DNA from: Halobacteriales archaeon QH_10_70_21
GTDB taxonomy: Archaea; Halobacteriota; Halobacteria; Halobacteriales; Haloarculaceae
Length of the DNA: 15,647 nucleotides
Reading direction: 5' to 3'
NCBI GenBank assembly: GCA_003021325.1
Contig: PXQM01000013.1
Coordinates: 8,120-23,766 of the forward strand
Shown: piece by piece, positions 7,621 to 14,946 of the stretch
How positions within the stretch are numbered: the stretch's first letter is position 1
How the letters are laid out: each line of letters opens with the position of its first letter
The notes under the pieces: model-generated
Told to the model about the DNA's origin: nothing
Databases searched by the model: none
Seen by the model: the letters and a program-made list of their open reading frames with translations, nothing else
Program-made: the position numbers and the translations under genes

Positions 7621-8961
7621 TCAGAGGGCCTCCTTGTACGCCGCCAGCGTCTTCTCGACGTCCTCTTCGGTGTGGCCGTAGGAGACGAAGTTCGACTCGA
7701 ACTGGTTCTGGGAGACGAGGACGCCATCCTCGAGCATCTTCGGCCGGAACAGGCGGGCGTACCGGTCGGTCTCGGCGTCGGTGACGTCGGTCCCCCGCTT
7801 CGGACAGCGCCCGTAGCGCTCGCAGGTCGGGTCCTGCCGGCAGCCGTCCGCACAGGGGTCGCCCTGCGGCGGACCGTCGGCCCGCGTGAACACGAGCTTG
7901 AACATCGAGTCCGTGCCGACGACGGTGTATCCGGGGGCGTGGTCGGCGACGATGTCGGCGAGTCCCGAACGGAGCTGCCGGCCGAGTTCGTTGACGTGGC
8001 CGTAGACGTCCTCCTCGGCGCAGAACCGCAGCGTCTCGAGGCCGGCTGCCATCGTCACCGGGTGGCCCGAGAAGGTGCCGGCCTGGAAGACGTCGCCGGA
8101 CGGCGTGAACTGCTCGATGTACTCGGTTCTGCCGCCGATGGCGCCGACGGGGAACCCGCCGCCGATTATCTTCCCGAAGGTGGTGACGTCCGGCTCGACG
8201 TCGAAGGCGCCCTGTGCGCACGCGAGACCGCCGACCCGGAAGCCGGTGATGACCTCGTCGAAGACGAGCAGCGAGCCGTACTCGTGGGTCAGCTCTCGGA
8301 GCGTCTCGTGGTAGCCGTCCTCCGGGTAGACGATGCCCATGTTGGCCTGAATCGGCTCGACGAGGACGCCGGCGATCTCGTCGCCGTGGGCCTCGAAGAC
8401 CTCGCGGGCGGCCGCCTCGTCGTTGAACGGGATGGGAACGGTGTGCTTCGAGAACGAGGCGGGGATGCCGGGGCTGGACGGCTGGGGGTGGTCGGCGTCG
8501 CCCTCCACGAGCGTCGACTCCTGGGCGCCGTGGTAGCCGCCCTGCATGACGACTATCTTGTCCCGGCCGGTGACGGCGCGCGCGAGCCGGCAGGCCGAGA
8601 CCGTCGCCTCGGTCCCGCTGTTGACGAAGCGTATCATCTCGACGCTCGGGACGTGCCGGCAGACGAACTCGGCGTGCTCGACCTCGATTCCCGAGGGCAT
8701 CCCGTACATCGGCCCCTCGGCGGCGTGCGACTGGATGGCAGCCTGGACCGGCTCCGGGGTGTCGTGGCCGAGCAACAGCGGGCCCAACCCCTGTACCCAG
8801 TCAACGTAGCGGTTCCCGTTGGCGTCGACGACGTGGCCGCCCTCGCCGCGCTCGACGAACGTCGGATACGGCTGCGGCGCGGCCCGGACCGACGAGTTGA
8901 CGCCGCCGGGCAACACCGACAGCGCCCGGTCGTACAGCGCTCGGGAGGCGTCGCGGTTCAT
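7621..8961 (-). CDS. hemL: Glutamate-1-semialdehyde 2,1-aminomutase
   Basis: This 446-residue PLP enzyme converts glutamate-1-semialdehyde to 5-aminolevulinate, an early step of haem, sirohaem and cobalamin synthesis. It shows the family opening [36 protein letters not shown] (114-128), the PLP aspartate in [14 protein letters not shown] (Asp235) and the Schiff-base lysine in [18 protein letters not shown] (Lys264). A Cys-rich insert near residues 369-390 holds four cysteines, C370, C374, C380 and C386, which bacterial HemL lacks as I recall. The start is ATG 8961; a longer upstream reading to 9108 is low-GC and has no homologous look. Sirohaem from this pathway is the cofactor of the nitrite reductase encoded downstream, though common control is only speculation. 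The gene looks intact. Confidence 0.95.
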   Translation of the reverse strand: MNRDASRALYDRALSVLPGGVNSSVRAAPQPYPTFVERGEGGHVVDANGNRYVDWVQGLGPLLLGHDTPEPVQAAIQSHAAEGPMYGMPSGIEVEHAEFVCRHVPSVEMIRFVNSGTEATVSACRLARAVTGRDKIVVMQGGYHGAQESTLVEGDADHPQPSSPGIPASFSKHTVPIPFNDEAAAREVFEAHGDEIAGVLVEPIQANMGIVYPEDGYHETLRELTHEYGSLLVFDEVITGFRVGGLACAQGAFDVEPDVTTFGKIIGGGFPVGAIGGRTEYIEQFTPSGDVFQAGTFSGHPVTMAAGLETLRFCAEEDVYGHVNELGRQLRSGLADIVADHAPGYTVVGTDSMFKLVFTRADGPPQGDPCADGCRQDPTCERYGRCPKRGTDVTDAETDRYARLFRPKMLEDGVLVSQNQFESNFVSYGHTEEDVEKTLAAYKEAL

Positions 8962-9032
8962 ACCGGACGGTAGGCCGGCCGGCCCGAAAGAGGTTACCGT
9001 CTCCGACGGTCTCGCCACCACCCCCGACCGGC

Positions 9033-9083
9033 GATGTATAGAATTACAAACGATTGCTTTCAGACGAAAATTCTGTATATACA
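9033..9083. promoter_or_regulatory. Divergent promoter-like boxes upstream of hemL and nasA
   Basis: Two similar boxes face away from each other. On the minus strand, AATTCTATAC (within 9033-9052) is a TATA-like candidate about 80 bases before the hemL start. On the plus strand, AATTCTGTATATAC (within 9069-9082) contains TGTATATACA (9074-9083), a perfect 10-bp palindrome. A related TATTCTGCATAC occurs at the nasD promoter (within 12908-12919). Roles are inferred from position and composition. Confidence 0.4.
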
Positions 9084-9159
9084 TACCGAAATATCGGAAC
9101 GAAGACAAGGTATTGCCGCAATCGGGGCGTTATTACTTGTGGCTCGTGTATCTACGGAC

Positions 9160-9184
9160 ACCGAGAGACCCAGCGGTCTCCGGT
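9160..9184. repeat. Imperfect hairpin upstream of nasA
   Basis: ACCG-a-GAGACC-cagc-GGTCTC-CGGT pairs over 10 bp with one bulged base and a 4-base loop. It may be a leader structure or a terminator for a transcript coming from the promoter-like boxes at 9033-9083. Confidence 0.4.
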
Positions 9185-9232
9185 AGAGAATCGCTCAGGA
9201 CCGAAGCGCGGCTGGCATTCCGCGTTCCTCCG

Positions 9233-9249
9233 GGGTCCCGGTCGGACCC
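9233..9249. repeat. Perfect short hairpin upstream of nasA
   Basis: GGGTCC (9233-9238) and GGACCC (9244-9249) form a 6-bp stem with loop CGGTC, followed by TTCCTCC. It is the second hairpin in the nasA upstream region. Function is unknown. Confidence 0.35.
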
Positions 9250-9373
9250 TTCCTCCGGTCGACGTTCCGAAGCCGAACAGACGAACGTGTGGTATCATCT
9301 CTCTCAAGTGATTAAACAAGTAATATTCCATTGAAGAAGCACTGTATGGTCTACTCCTGGTAGAAATACCGAC

Positions 9374-9396
9374 CAAACGTCAACGCGTAACGTTTT
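9374..9396. repeat. Near-perfect inverted repeat close to the nasA coding region
   Basis: CAAACGT (9374-9380) and ACGTTTT (9390-9396) pair over most of their length around a 9-base spacer CAACGCGTA. Its symmetry and A/T-rich arms would suit a regulator-binding site in front of nasA, but this is inference from shape and position. Confidence 0.35.
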
Positions 9397-9464
9397 GAGA
9401 AGGGGGTCCCTCGCCTCGGGTGATGAGACCCACTCGACTCCGAGGTCGTTTCGCGACTCGTCGC

Positions 9465-9519
9465 CCCGGGCGGTATCCGTCGCCACCGGGTCAACGACGA
9501 CGAGTTCGCCGTCCGAGTC
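9465..9519 (-). repeat. Left arm of a 55-bp inverted repeat (copy of internal nasA DNA)
   Basis: Read on the minus strand, this segment equals 9994-10048 on the plus strand at 54 of 55 bases; the only difference is position 9493 against 10020. On the minus strand it spells [17 protein letters not shown], the same peptide nasA encodes in sense at the right arm. Similarity stops sharply at both ends. Recognisable sense NasA protein begins right at its inner edge (DAVRGD, from 9520). The right arm is clearly the native coding copy, so this arm is the duplicate. Confidence 0.9.
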
Positions 9520-11356
9520 GATGCCGTCCGGGGGGACTCTGCCCACCCGACCAGCGAGGGGCTGGCCTGCGGCCGGGGACTCGCCGAGAGCGCCGACCCC
9601 GGCGGCGAGTGGCTCACCCAGCCGCTGGTCCGCCGCGACGGCGACCTCGTGCCGACGACGTGGGACGTCGCCCTCGGAACGGCAACCGCGGGGTTGCGGG
9701 ACCGACTCGCCGTCGACCCACACAGCGTCGCGGTCCTCGGGAGCGGCCAGCAGACCAACGAGGCCGCCTACGCGCTGGGGAAACTCGCCCGTGGCGGCAT
9801 CGGTACCCGCCACTACGACGCGAACACGACGCTGTGTATGGCCAGCGCGGTCGCCGCCTACTACAACGCCTTCGGCAGCGACGCGCCGCCGCCGACCTAC
9901 GACGACATCCCCGACGCGGAGACGCACCTCGTGTGGGGTGCCAACCCCGCGGTCGCCCACCCGGTCATGTTCCGGTGGATACACGCCTCGGCGGACTCGG
10001 ACGGCGAACTCGTCGTCGTCGACCCGGTGGCGACGGATACCGCCCGGGCCGCCGACCACCACGTCGCCCCCGACCCGGGGACCGACCTCGCGCTCGCGCG
10101 GGCCGTCCTCGCGCGACTCCTCGAGCGCGGCGACGTCGACCGCGCGTTCGTCGACGAGCAGACGGTCGGGTTCGGCGAACTCCGGTCGGCGCTCCCGGCG
10201 GCCACCGACGCCGCGGCCGAAGCCGGCGTCGGCGCCGAGGCGGTCGAGCTGCTGTGTGACGGCCTCGAGGCCCCGACGCTCCTGTACTGGGGGATGGGCG
10301 TCAACCAGCACGTCCAGGGCACCGACACCGCCGCCGCCCTGGTCGACCTCTGTCTCGCCTCCGGGAACCTCGGCCCCGGCAGCGGGCCGTTCTCCCTGAC
10401 GGGCCAGGCCAACTCGATGGGGACGCGGGTCTGCTCCTCGAAGGGGACCTGGCCCGGGCACCGACCGTTCGACGACCCCGACGCCCGGCGCGACATCGCG
10501 GGCGCCTGGGACGTCCCGGTCGAGCGCCTGCCGGACGACCCCGGCCCCGGGCCGGTCGGAATCCTCGAGCGGGTCGGCGGCGACGTCGACGCCGTCTACG
10601 CCGTGGCGACGAACCCCGCCGCCGGGATGCCCGACGCGACGGCCGCCCGCGAGGCGCTCGATGACGCCTTCCTCGTCGCGCAGGACGCCTTCCACACCGA
10701 GACGACGGCGCTCGCGGACGTGGTGCTGCCGGCGGCGACGTGGGGAGAAAGCGAGGGGACGACGACCAACATGGAGCGGACGGTCTCCCGCGTCCGCCGG
10801 GTGACCGACCCCCCGACCGGCGTCCGCACCGACCTCGAGCTGGTCACGACGGTCGCCGACGCACTCGAACCGGGGCTGTTCGAGTCGACGGCCCCCGCGG
10901 CCGTCTTCGAGGAGTTCGCCGCGCTCACCCGCGGGACCGTCGCGGACTGCTCGGGAATCAGCTACGGGCGCCTCGAGGCCGAACAGGCCGTTCGCTGGCC
11001 GGCGCCGGACGCGACGACCAGGGGGGGCTACCGGTACCACGACGGTGACGGGTGGGCCTTCCCGACGCCCTCGGGGCGGGCACGGTTCTCCACCGCCGGC
11101 TTCGAGGGCGTGGCCGAGCCCGTCTCCGAGGCGTACCCGCTGACGCTGACCACCGGTCGCGAGCGGGACGGGTACAACACAGGCGTCCGGTCGCGCTCCG
11201 GGGACCCGGGGCCGGTGACGGCCCGCGTCGCCCCGGCGAGCGCCCCCGTCACCGACGGCGAGGCCGACCGGGGAGCCGAACTTCAAGCAGTGCGCCGTGC
11301 GGGTGGTGCCGGCGGCCCCCGAACGCCGGGAGCCGCCCGCGGAGGTGACGACGTGA
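9520..11356 (+). pseudogene. nasA: Assimilatory nitrate reductase (molybdopterin oxidoreductase), both ends damaged
   Basis: The enzyme reduces nitrate to nitrite with a Mo-bis-MGD centre and a 4Fe-4S cluster. The main frame, 9520 to about 11270, reads [20 protein letters not shown] (last cluster Cys at 9568), [29 protein letters not shown] with the molybdenum-ligand Cys at 9835, [66 protein letters not shown] and [14 protein letters not shown]. Three defects are seen. The N-terminal C-x2-C-x3-C part and any start codon are missing. An inverted copy of the gene's own DNA adjoins the broken end. Near 11240-11275 the text jumps: the usual C-terminal stretch of roughly 60 residues (from memory of the family) is absent, and the true end [16 protein letters not shown] resumes one frame over, stopping at TGA 11354-11356. 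nasB overlaps this stop. Confidence 0.85.
9994..10048 (+). repeat. Right arm of the 55-bp inverted repeat (native nasA coding)
   Basis: This segment encodes [18 protein letters not shown] in the nasA frame, in the position where molybdopterin oxidoreductases carry the VxDPxxTxTA cofactor-binding motif. Its reverse complement recurs at 9465-9519. The two arms are separated by 474 bases of nasA coding sequence in normal orientation. Confidence 0.9.
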
Positions 11357-12645
11357 GCCCCCTCTCCATGACGAAGTGGCGGACGCTGCTGTTGGCGACG
11401 GCGGCGTTCAACCTGTCGTTTCTCATCTGGTTCTCCTTTGCGCCCTTCACGGGCCCCATCGGCGAGGAGTTCGGCCTCGGGCTGGCCGAACTCGGGGTCC
11501 TCGCCAGCGCGGCCATCTGGATGGCGCCGGCCGGCCGGATCATCACCGGGTGGCTCTCGGACCGGTGGGGTGCGCCGACCGTCTTCGCCATCATCCTCGC
11601 GTACGTCGGCGTCTTCTCGATAGCGAGCGCGCTCGTCGAGAGCTACTGGCTGTTCTTCATCCTCCGGCTCGTCGTCGGCACGGCCGGTATCACCTTCGTC
11701 GTCGGCATCCAGCACGTCGCCCAGTGGTTCCCCGAAGAGCAGGTCGGCACCGCCGAGGGGATCTACGCCGGCTTCGGGAACGCCGGCGCGGCCGGGGGTG
11801 CGCTGCTGTTGCCCCGGCTGTTCGGCGCTGACTGGCGGGCGGCCTTCATCGCCACCGGGGTCGCGTCGATACTCCTCGCGGTCGTCTACTTCCTCGTCGG
11901 CCAGCCGGCCCGGACCGAGGCCGCTGCCGAGGCCGCCGCCGACGGCGCGACGCTGAGAGGGCTCGCCCGGGTCTCGACGCGCTACGGCGTCATCGCCCTG
12001 GCGATGGCGTACGTGATGACCTTCGGCCTCGAACTGTCGATGAACGCGTGGCTGCCGACCTACTTCCGCGAGGGGTTCGGCTCGAGGCTCGTCATCGCCA
12101 GCACGTTCGCGGCGACGTTCTCGCTGGCTGCGGGTGTACTCCGACCCATCGGGGGCTACGTCAGCGACCGCCTGGCGCGCGAAGAGCGGAACATCCTGCC
12201 GGTGTTCACCGGCCGGTACCGCGAACAGTGGACGTTCGTCTGCCTCTGTGCGGTCGTCGTGCTGATGGGCGTGCTGACGCTCGCAGGCGGGACCGGAAAC
12301 GTCCTGCTGGTGGTGGGCGTCGGCTTCCTCGTCGGGACCAGCTGTGCCTGGAGCGAGGGGGCCATCTTCGCCCAGGTGCCGGCGATGTTCCCCGAGAGGA
12401 CGGGCGCCGCCGCCGGCGTCGTCGGCGGCATCGGAACGTTCGGCGGCATCGGCTATCCGCTCATCTACTCGTACCTGGGGGAGGTCGGATACATCCACGC
12501 CGGCTACGTCGCCGTGGCGGTGACGATGCTGCCCATCCTGGCGCTGAACGCCTACGTCTACCGGCCGGAGCTGGCGCAACGGGCCGACGTCGAGGGGTTC
12601 CTGTTCGACTCGGCGTCCGGCGAGTCGACCAGCGCGGACGACTGA
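11353..12645 (+). CDS. nasB: Major-facilitator nitrate/nitrite transporter, NarK type
   Basis: This 430-residue protein has about 12 membrane segments and would import nitrate through the cytoplasmic membrane. It opens [20 protein letters not shown] and has [15 protein letters not shown], the MFS loop [11 protein letters not shown] (66-76), both glycine-rich NarK signatures ([18 protein letters not shown] at 138-155 and [13 protein letters not shown] at 358-370), and [10 protein letters not shown] (264-273). The GTG at 11353 overlaps the nasA TGA (GTGA), pointing to translational coupling; ATG 11368 is an alternative start giving MTKWRT. The frame coincides with the main nasA frame, so the two read as one long ORF only because of the nasA defect. 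The gene looks intact, unlike its enzyme neighbours. The symbol follows haloarchaeal nas naming. Confidence 0.92.
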   Translation: MSPLSMTKWRTLLLATAAFNLSFLIWFSFAPFTGPIGEEFGLGLAELGVLASAAIWMAPAGRIITGWLSDRWGAPTVFAIILAYVGVFSIASALVESYWLFFILRLVVGTAGITFVVGIQHVAQWFPEEQVGTAEGIYAGFGNAGAAGGALLLPRLFGADWRAAFIATGVASILLAVVYFLVGQPARTEAAAEAAADGATLRGLARVSTRYGVIALAMAYVMTFGLELSMNAWLPTYFREGFGSRLVIASTFAATFSLAAGVLRPIGGYVSDRLAREERNILPVFTGRYREQWTFVCLCAVVVLMGVLTLAGGTGNVLLVVGVGFLVGTSCAWSEGAIFAQVPAMFPERTGAAAGVVGGIGTFGGIGYPLIYSYLGEVGYIHAGYVAVAVTMLPILALNAYVYRPELAQRADVEGFLFDSASGESTSADD

Positions 12646-12858
12646 CACGGTCCGTCGCGCCAGCTCCGGCGGTACCGAGTTCGGCTCCGCGGCCGACGCC
12701 ACCGGACTGCCGTCATCCCGGCGGCTCGCTGCCGACCTGCGGCAGGTGACCGCCGCGCCCGAGGGGCCGACGGGACCGGCGGCGTCGCTGGCGCGCGCGT
12801 CGTGAACGGACTGCGACACTGCGGCCGCCCTCGCGTCCGGCCGGCCGCCCCGGCGACC

Positions 12859-12889
12859 CGACCGACCGTTCAGTAATCGGTCGCTTTCT
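12859..12889 (+). terminator. Hairpin and pyrimidine run after nasB
   Basis: CGACCGA (12859-12865) and TCGGTCG (12877-12883) form a perfect 7-bp stem with an 11-base loop, followed by CTTTCT. It lies upstream of the nasD TATA box, so it plausibly separates the nasAB and nasD transcripts. Confidence 0.5.
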
Positions 12890-12903
12890 ATCCGAATTAC
12901 GCG

Positions 12904-12910
12904 TTTATAT
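12904..12910 (+). promoter_or_regulatory. TATA box candidate for nasD
   Basis: TTTATAT inside GCGTTTATATTCTGCATACG is the best TATA box in the region. Transcription starting near 12934 would leave a leader of about 160 bases before ATG 13093. A second TATA-like stretch, TATATA at 13083-13088, is only four bases before that ATG and is too close to serve it as a leaderless promoter. Confidence 0.5.
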
Positions 12911-13038
12911 TCTGCATACGTCTACCAATACGAGACGCGTGTCCTACTCGAATGGGAAATACTGGATGAATATCAATGAGTACAGCTATACCCGAGACCC
13001 CGTTACGGACTCGCATGGCGAACTGTACGTCAGGACAG

Positions 13039-13050
13039 CCGTCCGGACGG
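13039..13050. repeat. Perfect 12-bp palindrome in the nasD leader
   Basis: CCGTCCGGACGG is fully self-complementary. It is followed by GAGTC-gacgaacg-GACTC (13053-13070), a further 5-bp inverted repeat. Both lie in the presumed 5' leader of nasD and could be a regulator site or RNA structure. The core GTCCGGAC also occurs at 3235-3242, before the PRTase regulator, possibly by chance in GC-rich DNA. Confidence 0.4.
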
Positions 13051-13092
13051 AGAGTCGACGAACGGACTCCCGACATGCGAGGTATATAACGG

Positions 13093-14758
13093 ATGAACGA
13101 AAAGGAGGGGTACAAGCGCGAGTGTTACGGCGACGAGGTCCGGGAGAAAATCCTTGAGTTCGCCGAGGCGGGCTTCGACGCGATTCCCGACGACGAGACG
13201 GCGGCGTGGTTCTCGCGGTTCAAGTTCTGGGGGCTGTTCCACCAGCGGGACGGCCAGGAGAGCTACTTCATGATGCGGCTCTCGAACGCCAACGGCGTCC
13301 TGGACCCGGGACAGCTGCGGGCCATCGGCGAGGTGGCGCGCGACTACGCGGCCGGCCCGGTCGAGAACCCGGAGTTCGGCAACGGCTACGTCGACTTCAC
13401 GACCCGGCAGTCGGTCCAGCTCCACTGGATCAAGCTCGAGGACGTGCCCGCGATCTGGGAGCGACTGGAGTCGGTCGGGGTCTCCACGCGCTCCTCGGGC
13501 GGGGACACGATGCGGAACGTCTCGGGCTGTCCCGTCGCGGGCAAGGCCGAGGAGTACGTCGAGTCCCGGCCGATACTCGACGAAATTCAGGAGACGATCC
13601 GGGGCGACGACGACCTCTCGAACATGCCCCGGAAGTTCAACATCTCGGTGACGGGCTGTCGGCAGGGCTGTGCCCAGGACGTCATCAACGACGTCGGCCT
13701 CGAGCCGGCCCGCAAGCTCGCCGGGGGTGCCGAGGTGGAGGGGTTCAACGTCCGCGTGGGCGGGGGACTCGGCGGTCGCGAGCCCCGGCGGGCCCGCCCG
13801 CTCGACCTGTTCGTCCGGCCGGAGCACGCCGTCGAGGTCGTCCGGGCGTTCGTCGAGTACTACCACGAGGCGGGGAACCGGCAGAACCGCTCGAAGAACC
13901 GCGCGCGGTTCTTCGTCGACGAGTGGGGTACCGACGCGATCCGCGACGCCCTCGAAGAGCGGCTGGAGTTCGACCTCCGGCGGGCAGGCACGGACTTCCG
14001 CGGCGAGTACACCTACAACGCCGGCAAGCCCGCAGAACGGGGCGCCCACGACCACGTCGGTGTCTACGACCAGAAGGACGGGGGGAACTACGTGGGCCTG
14101 TCGGTGCCCGTCGGCCGCCTGCCCGCGGAGGACGTCGTCGAACTCGCCGACCTCGCGGACGCCTACGGCTCCGGCGAGGTCCGGCTGACCCGCCGGCAGA
14201 ACCCGCTCGTCATGGACGTGCCGGACGGGAAGCTCTCAAACCTGCTGAACGAACCGCTGTTGGATACCTACCGGCCCGAACCCAACCCCTTCGTCCAGGG
14301 AGGGATGGCCTGCACCGGGACCGAGTTCTGTTCACTGGCGCTGACCGAGACCAAGGCCCGGATGGCCCGCATGCTGCGGTGGCTCGGTGAGAACGTCGAG
14401 CTGCCCGACGACGTCGACCGCATCAAGATGCACTACTCCGGCTGTACGGCCGACTGCGGGCAGGCGATGACGGCCGACATCGGCCTGCAGGGGATGCGCG
14501 CCCGCAAGAACGGCGAGATTGTCGAGCGAGGAGAGCGGTGCCCGGAACGGGCACCGAAACGGAGGCGGCGAAGCCGCCGGTGGCCAGACGTTCCGCGAGT
14601 GGGTCGAGGCCACCGGCCACGAGACGCTGGTTGAACTGGCCGAACCGGAGGAGGTCACCGGCTACGAGGACCCCTGTCTGTACGACGGCAAGCAGTCGTG
14701 GTACCCGTTCGCCGAGGAGCCCTCGGGGTCGGCCGCCGAGGCGGCCTCCGACGACTGA
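13093..14758 (+). pseudogene. nasD: Ferredoxin-dependent assimilatory nitrite reductase with internal deletion
   Basis: NasD reduces nitrite to ammonium with six electrons from ferredoxin, using sirohaem and a 4Fe-4S cluster. ATG 13093 gives a normal opening (YGDEVREKILEFAEAGFDAIP), then RFKFWGLFHQRDGQESYFMM, FTTRQSVQLHW (102-112), NVSGCPVAGK, ISVTGCRQGCAQDVIND, and the cluster/sirohaem cysteines C407 and C413 in ACTGTEFCSLA and C451 and C455 in SGCTADCGQ. After RARKNGEIVE (residue 478, base 14526) the frame degenerates into Arg-rich text and stops at 14632-14634. The true C-terminus, GQTFREWVEATGHE to KQSWYPFAEE, is one frame over from about 14580 to TGA 14756-14758. Roughly 50 usual residues are absent between the two parts (family length from memory). 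Two hairpins occupy the junction. All metal ligands survive, so partial function cannot be excluded. Confidence 0.88.
14536..14578. repeat. Two tandem GAA-loop hairpins at the nasD deletion junction
   Basis: CGGTGCCCG (14536-14544) and CGGGCACCG (14548-14556) make a perfect 9-bp stem with loop GAA. Seven bases on, GGCGGC (14564-14569) and GCCGCC (14573-14578) make a perfect 6-bp stem, again with loop GAA. They fill the place where conserved NasD sequence is missing. Confidence 0.75.
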
Positions 14759-14801
14759 CTCGTTCTATAGCCGAGTTTAGTAATCAGTCCTGACACGCCG
14801 G

Positions 14802-14827
14802 ACGCCGTCGGTCCCGACCGATGGCGT
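14802..14827. terminator. Strong hairpin between convergent nasD and lrp
   Basis: ACGCCGTCGGT (14802-14812) and ACCGATGGCGT (14817-14827) pair over 11 bp with one G-U pair (in RNA read from the plus strand) and a 4-base loop. It lies 44 bases after the nasD stop. The rest of the 188-base gap (14759-14946) holds a second hairpin and no gene. Confidence 0.55.
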
Positions 14828-14902
14828 TCAGCGACTGACTGCTCGAGGCCATGGCGGCGGCCGTCCTCCGGAGCGCGAAACTCGAGTACCGGTCTGGGGG
14901 AT

Positions 14903-14928
14903 GGCCGACACCCGAGAAGGGTGAGGCC
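14903..14928 (-). terminator. Hairpin downstream of lrp
   Basis: GGCC-ga-CACCC-gagaa-GGGTG-a-GGCC pairs over nine base pairs with small bulges. It starts about 18 bases after the lrp stop codon on the minus strand, the usual place for a terminator of that transcript. Confidence 0.45.
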
Positions 14929-14946
14929 TGGACCGCTGAGGGCGGC

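Larger units (their letters stand above)
8962..9519. other. Long control region between divergent hemL and nasA, ending in an inverted copy of nasA DNA
   Basis: There is no convincing gene here. From about 9030 to 9150 and 9300 to 9400 the DNA is A/T-richer than its surroundings and holds promoter-like boxes; in between are two GC hairpins (9160-9184 and 9233-9249). Stop codons TGA TGA at 9421-9426 close the nasA frame, and no ATG, GTG or TTG start follows in that frame before GTG 9649. The last 55 bases (9465-9519) are an inverted copy of an internal nasA segment. The missing nasA N-terminus was not found here in any frame. Confidence 0.7.
12646..13092. other. Gap between nasB and nasD with terminator, promoter and long leader
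   Basis: The first 200 bases are GC-rich and hold no recognisable gene; a frame with a protein-like composition ends at TGA 12803-12805 but has no start and no family I recognise. From about 12860 the DNA turns A/T-richer, with a hairpin, a TATA box and a long stretch before the nasD ATG. The nasC gene that I recall following nasB in some haloarchaea is not visible. Confidence 0.55.

Noticed and set aside
7543..8973. 476-residue plus-strand ORF over hemL
   Set aside because: Antisense shadow of hemL, with no domain sense.
9465..10048. Terminal inverted repeats of an insertion sequence
   Set aside because: The interior is ordinary nasA coding DNA in sense, with no transposase and no target-site duplication that I can see.
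9465..10048. Phase-variation switch as the favoured explanation
   Set aside because: Inverting the interior would not restore a NasA N-terminus, and no recombinase gene is nearby. Kept only as a possibility to test.
9649..12645. One 998-residue reductase-transporter fusion
   Set aside because: The frame joins nasA to nasB only through the defective nasA C-terminus. The proper nasA end is visible one frame over, and nasB has its own start. I annotate two genes and mention the read-through as a finding.
12646..12805. Remnant of a nasC or similar gene after nasB
   Set aside because: One frame has protein-like composition but no start codon and no motif I recognise; not enough to call a gene.
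9304..12819. 1171-residue minus-strand ORF
   Set aside because: It is antisense to nasA and nasB, Arg/Gly/Asp-rich without family motifs, and open because of high GC content. The same applies to 4060-6168 and 897-2738.
13083..13088. TATATA as the nasD promoter
   Set aside because: Only four bases before the ATG that homologues support; transcription from it would begin inside the coding region.
12939..13157. 72-residue ORF before and into nasD
   Set aside because: Codon third positions lack the strong GC bias of the real genes, it overlaps the nasD start in another frame, and no motif is seen. Treated as leader.
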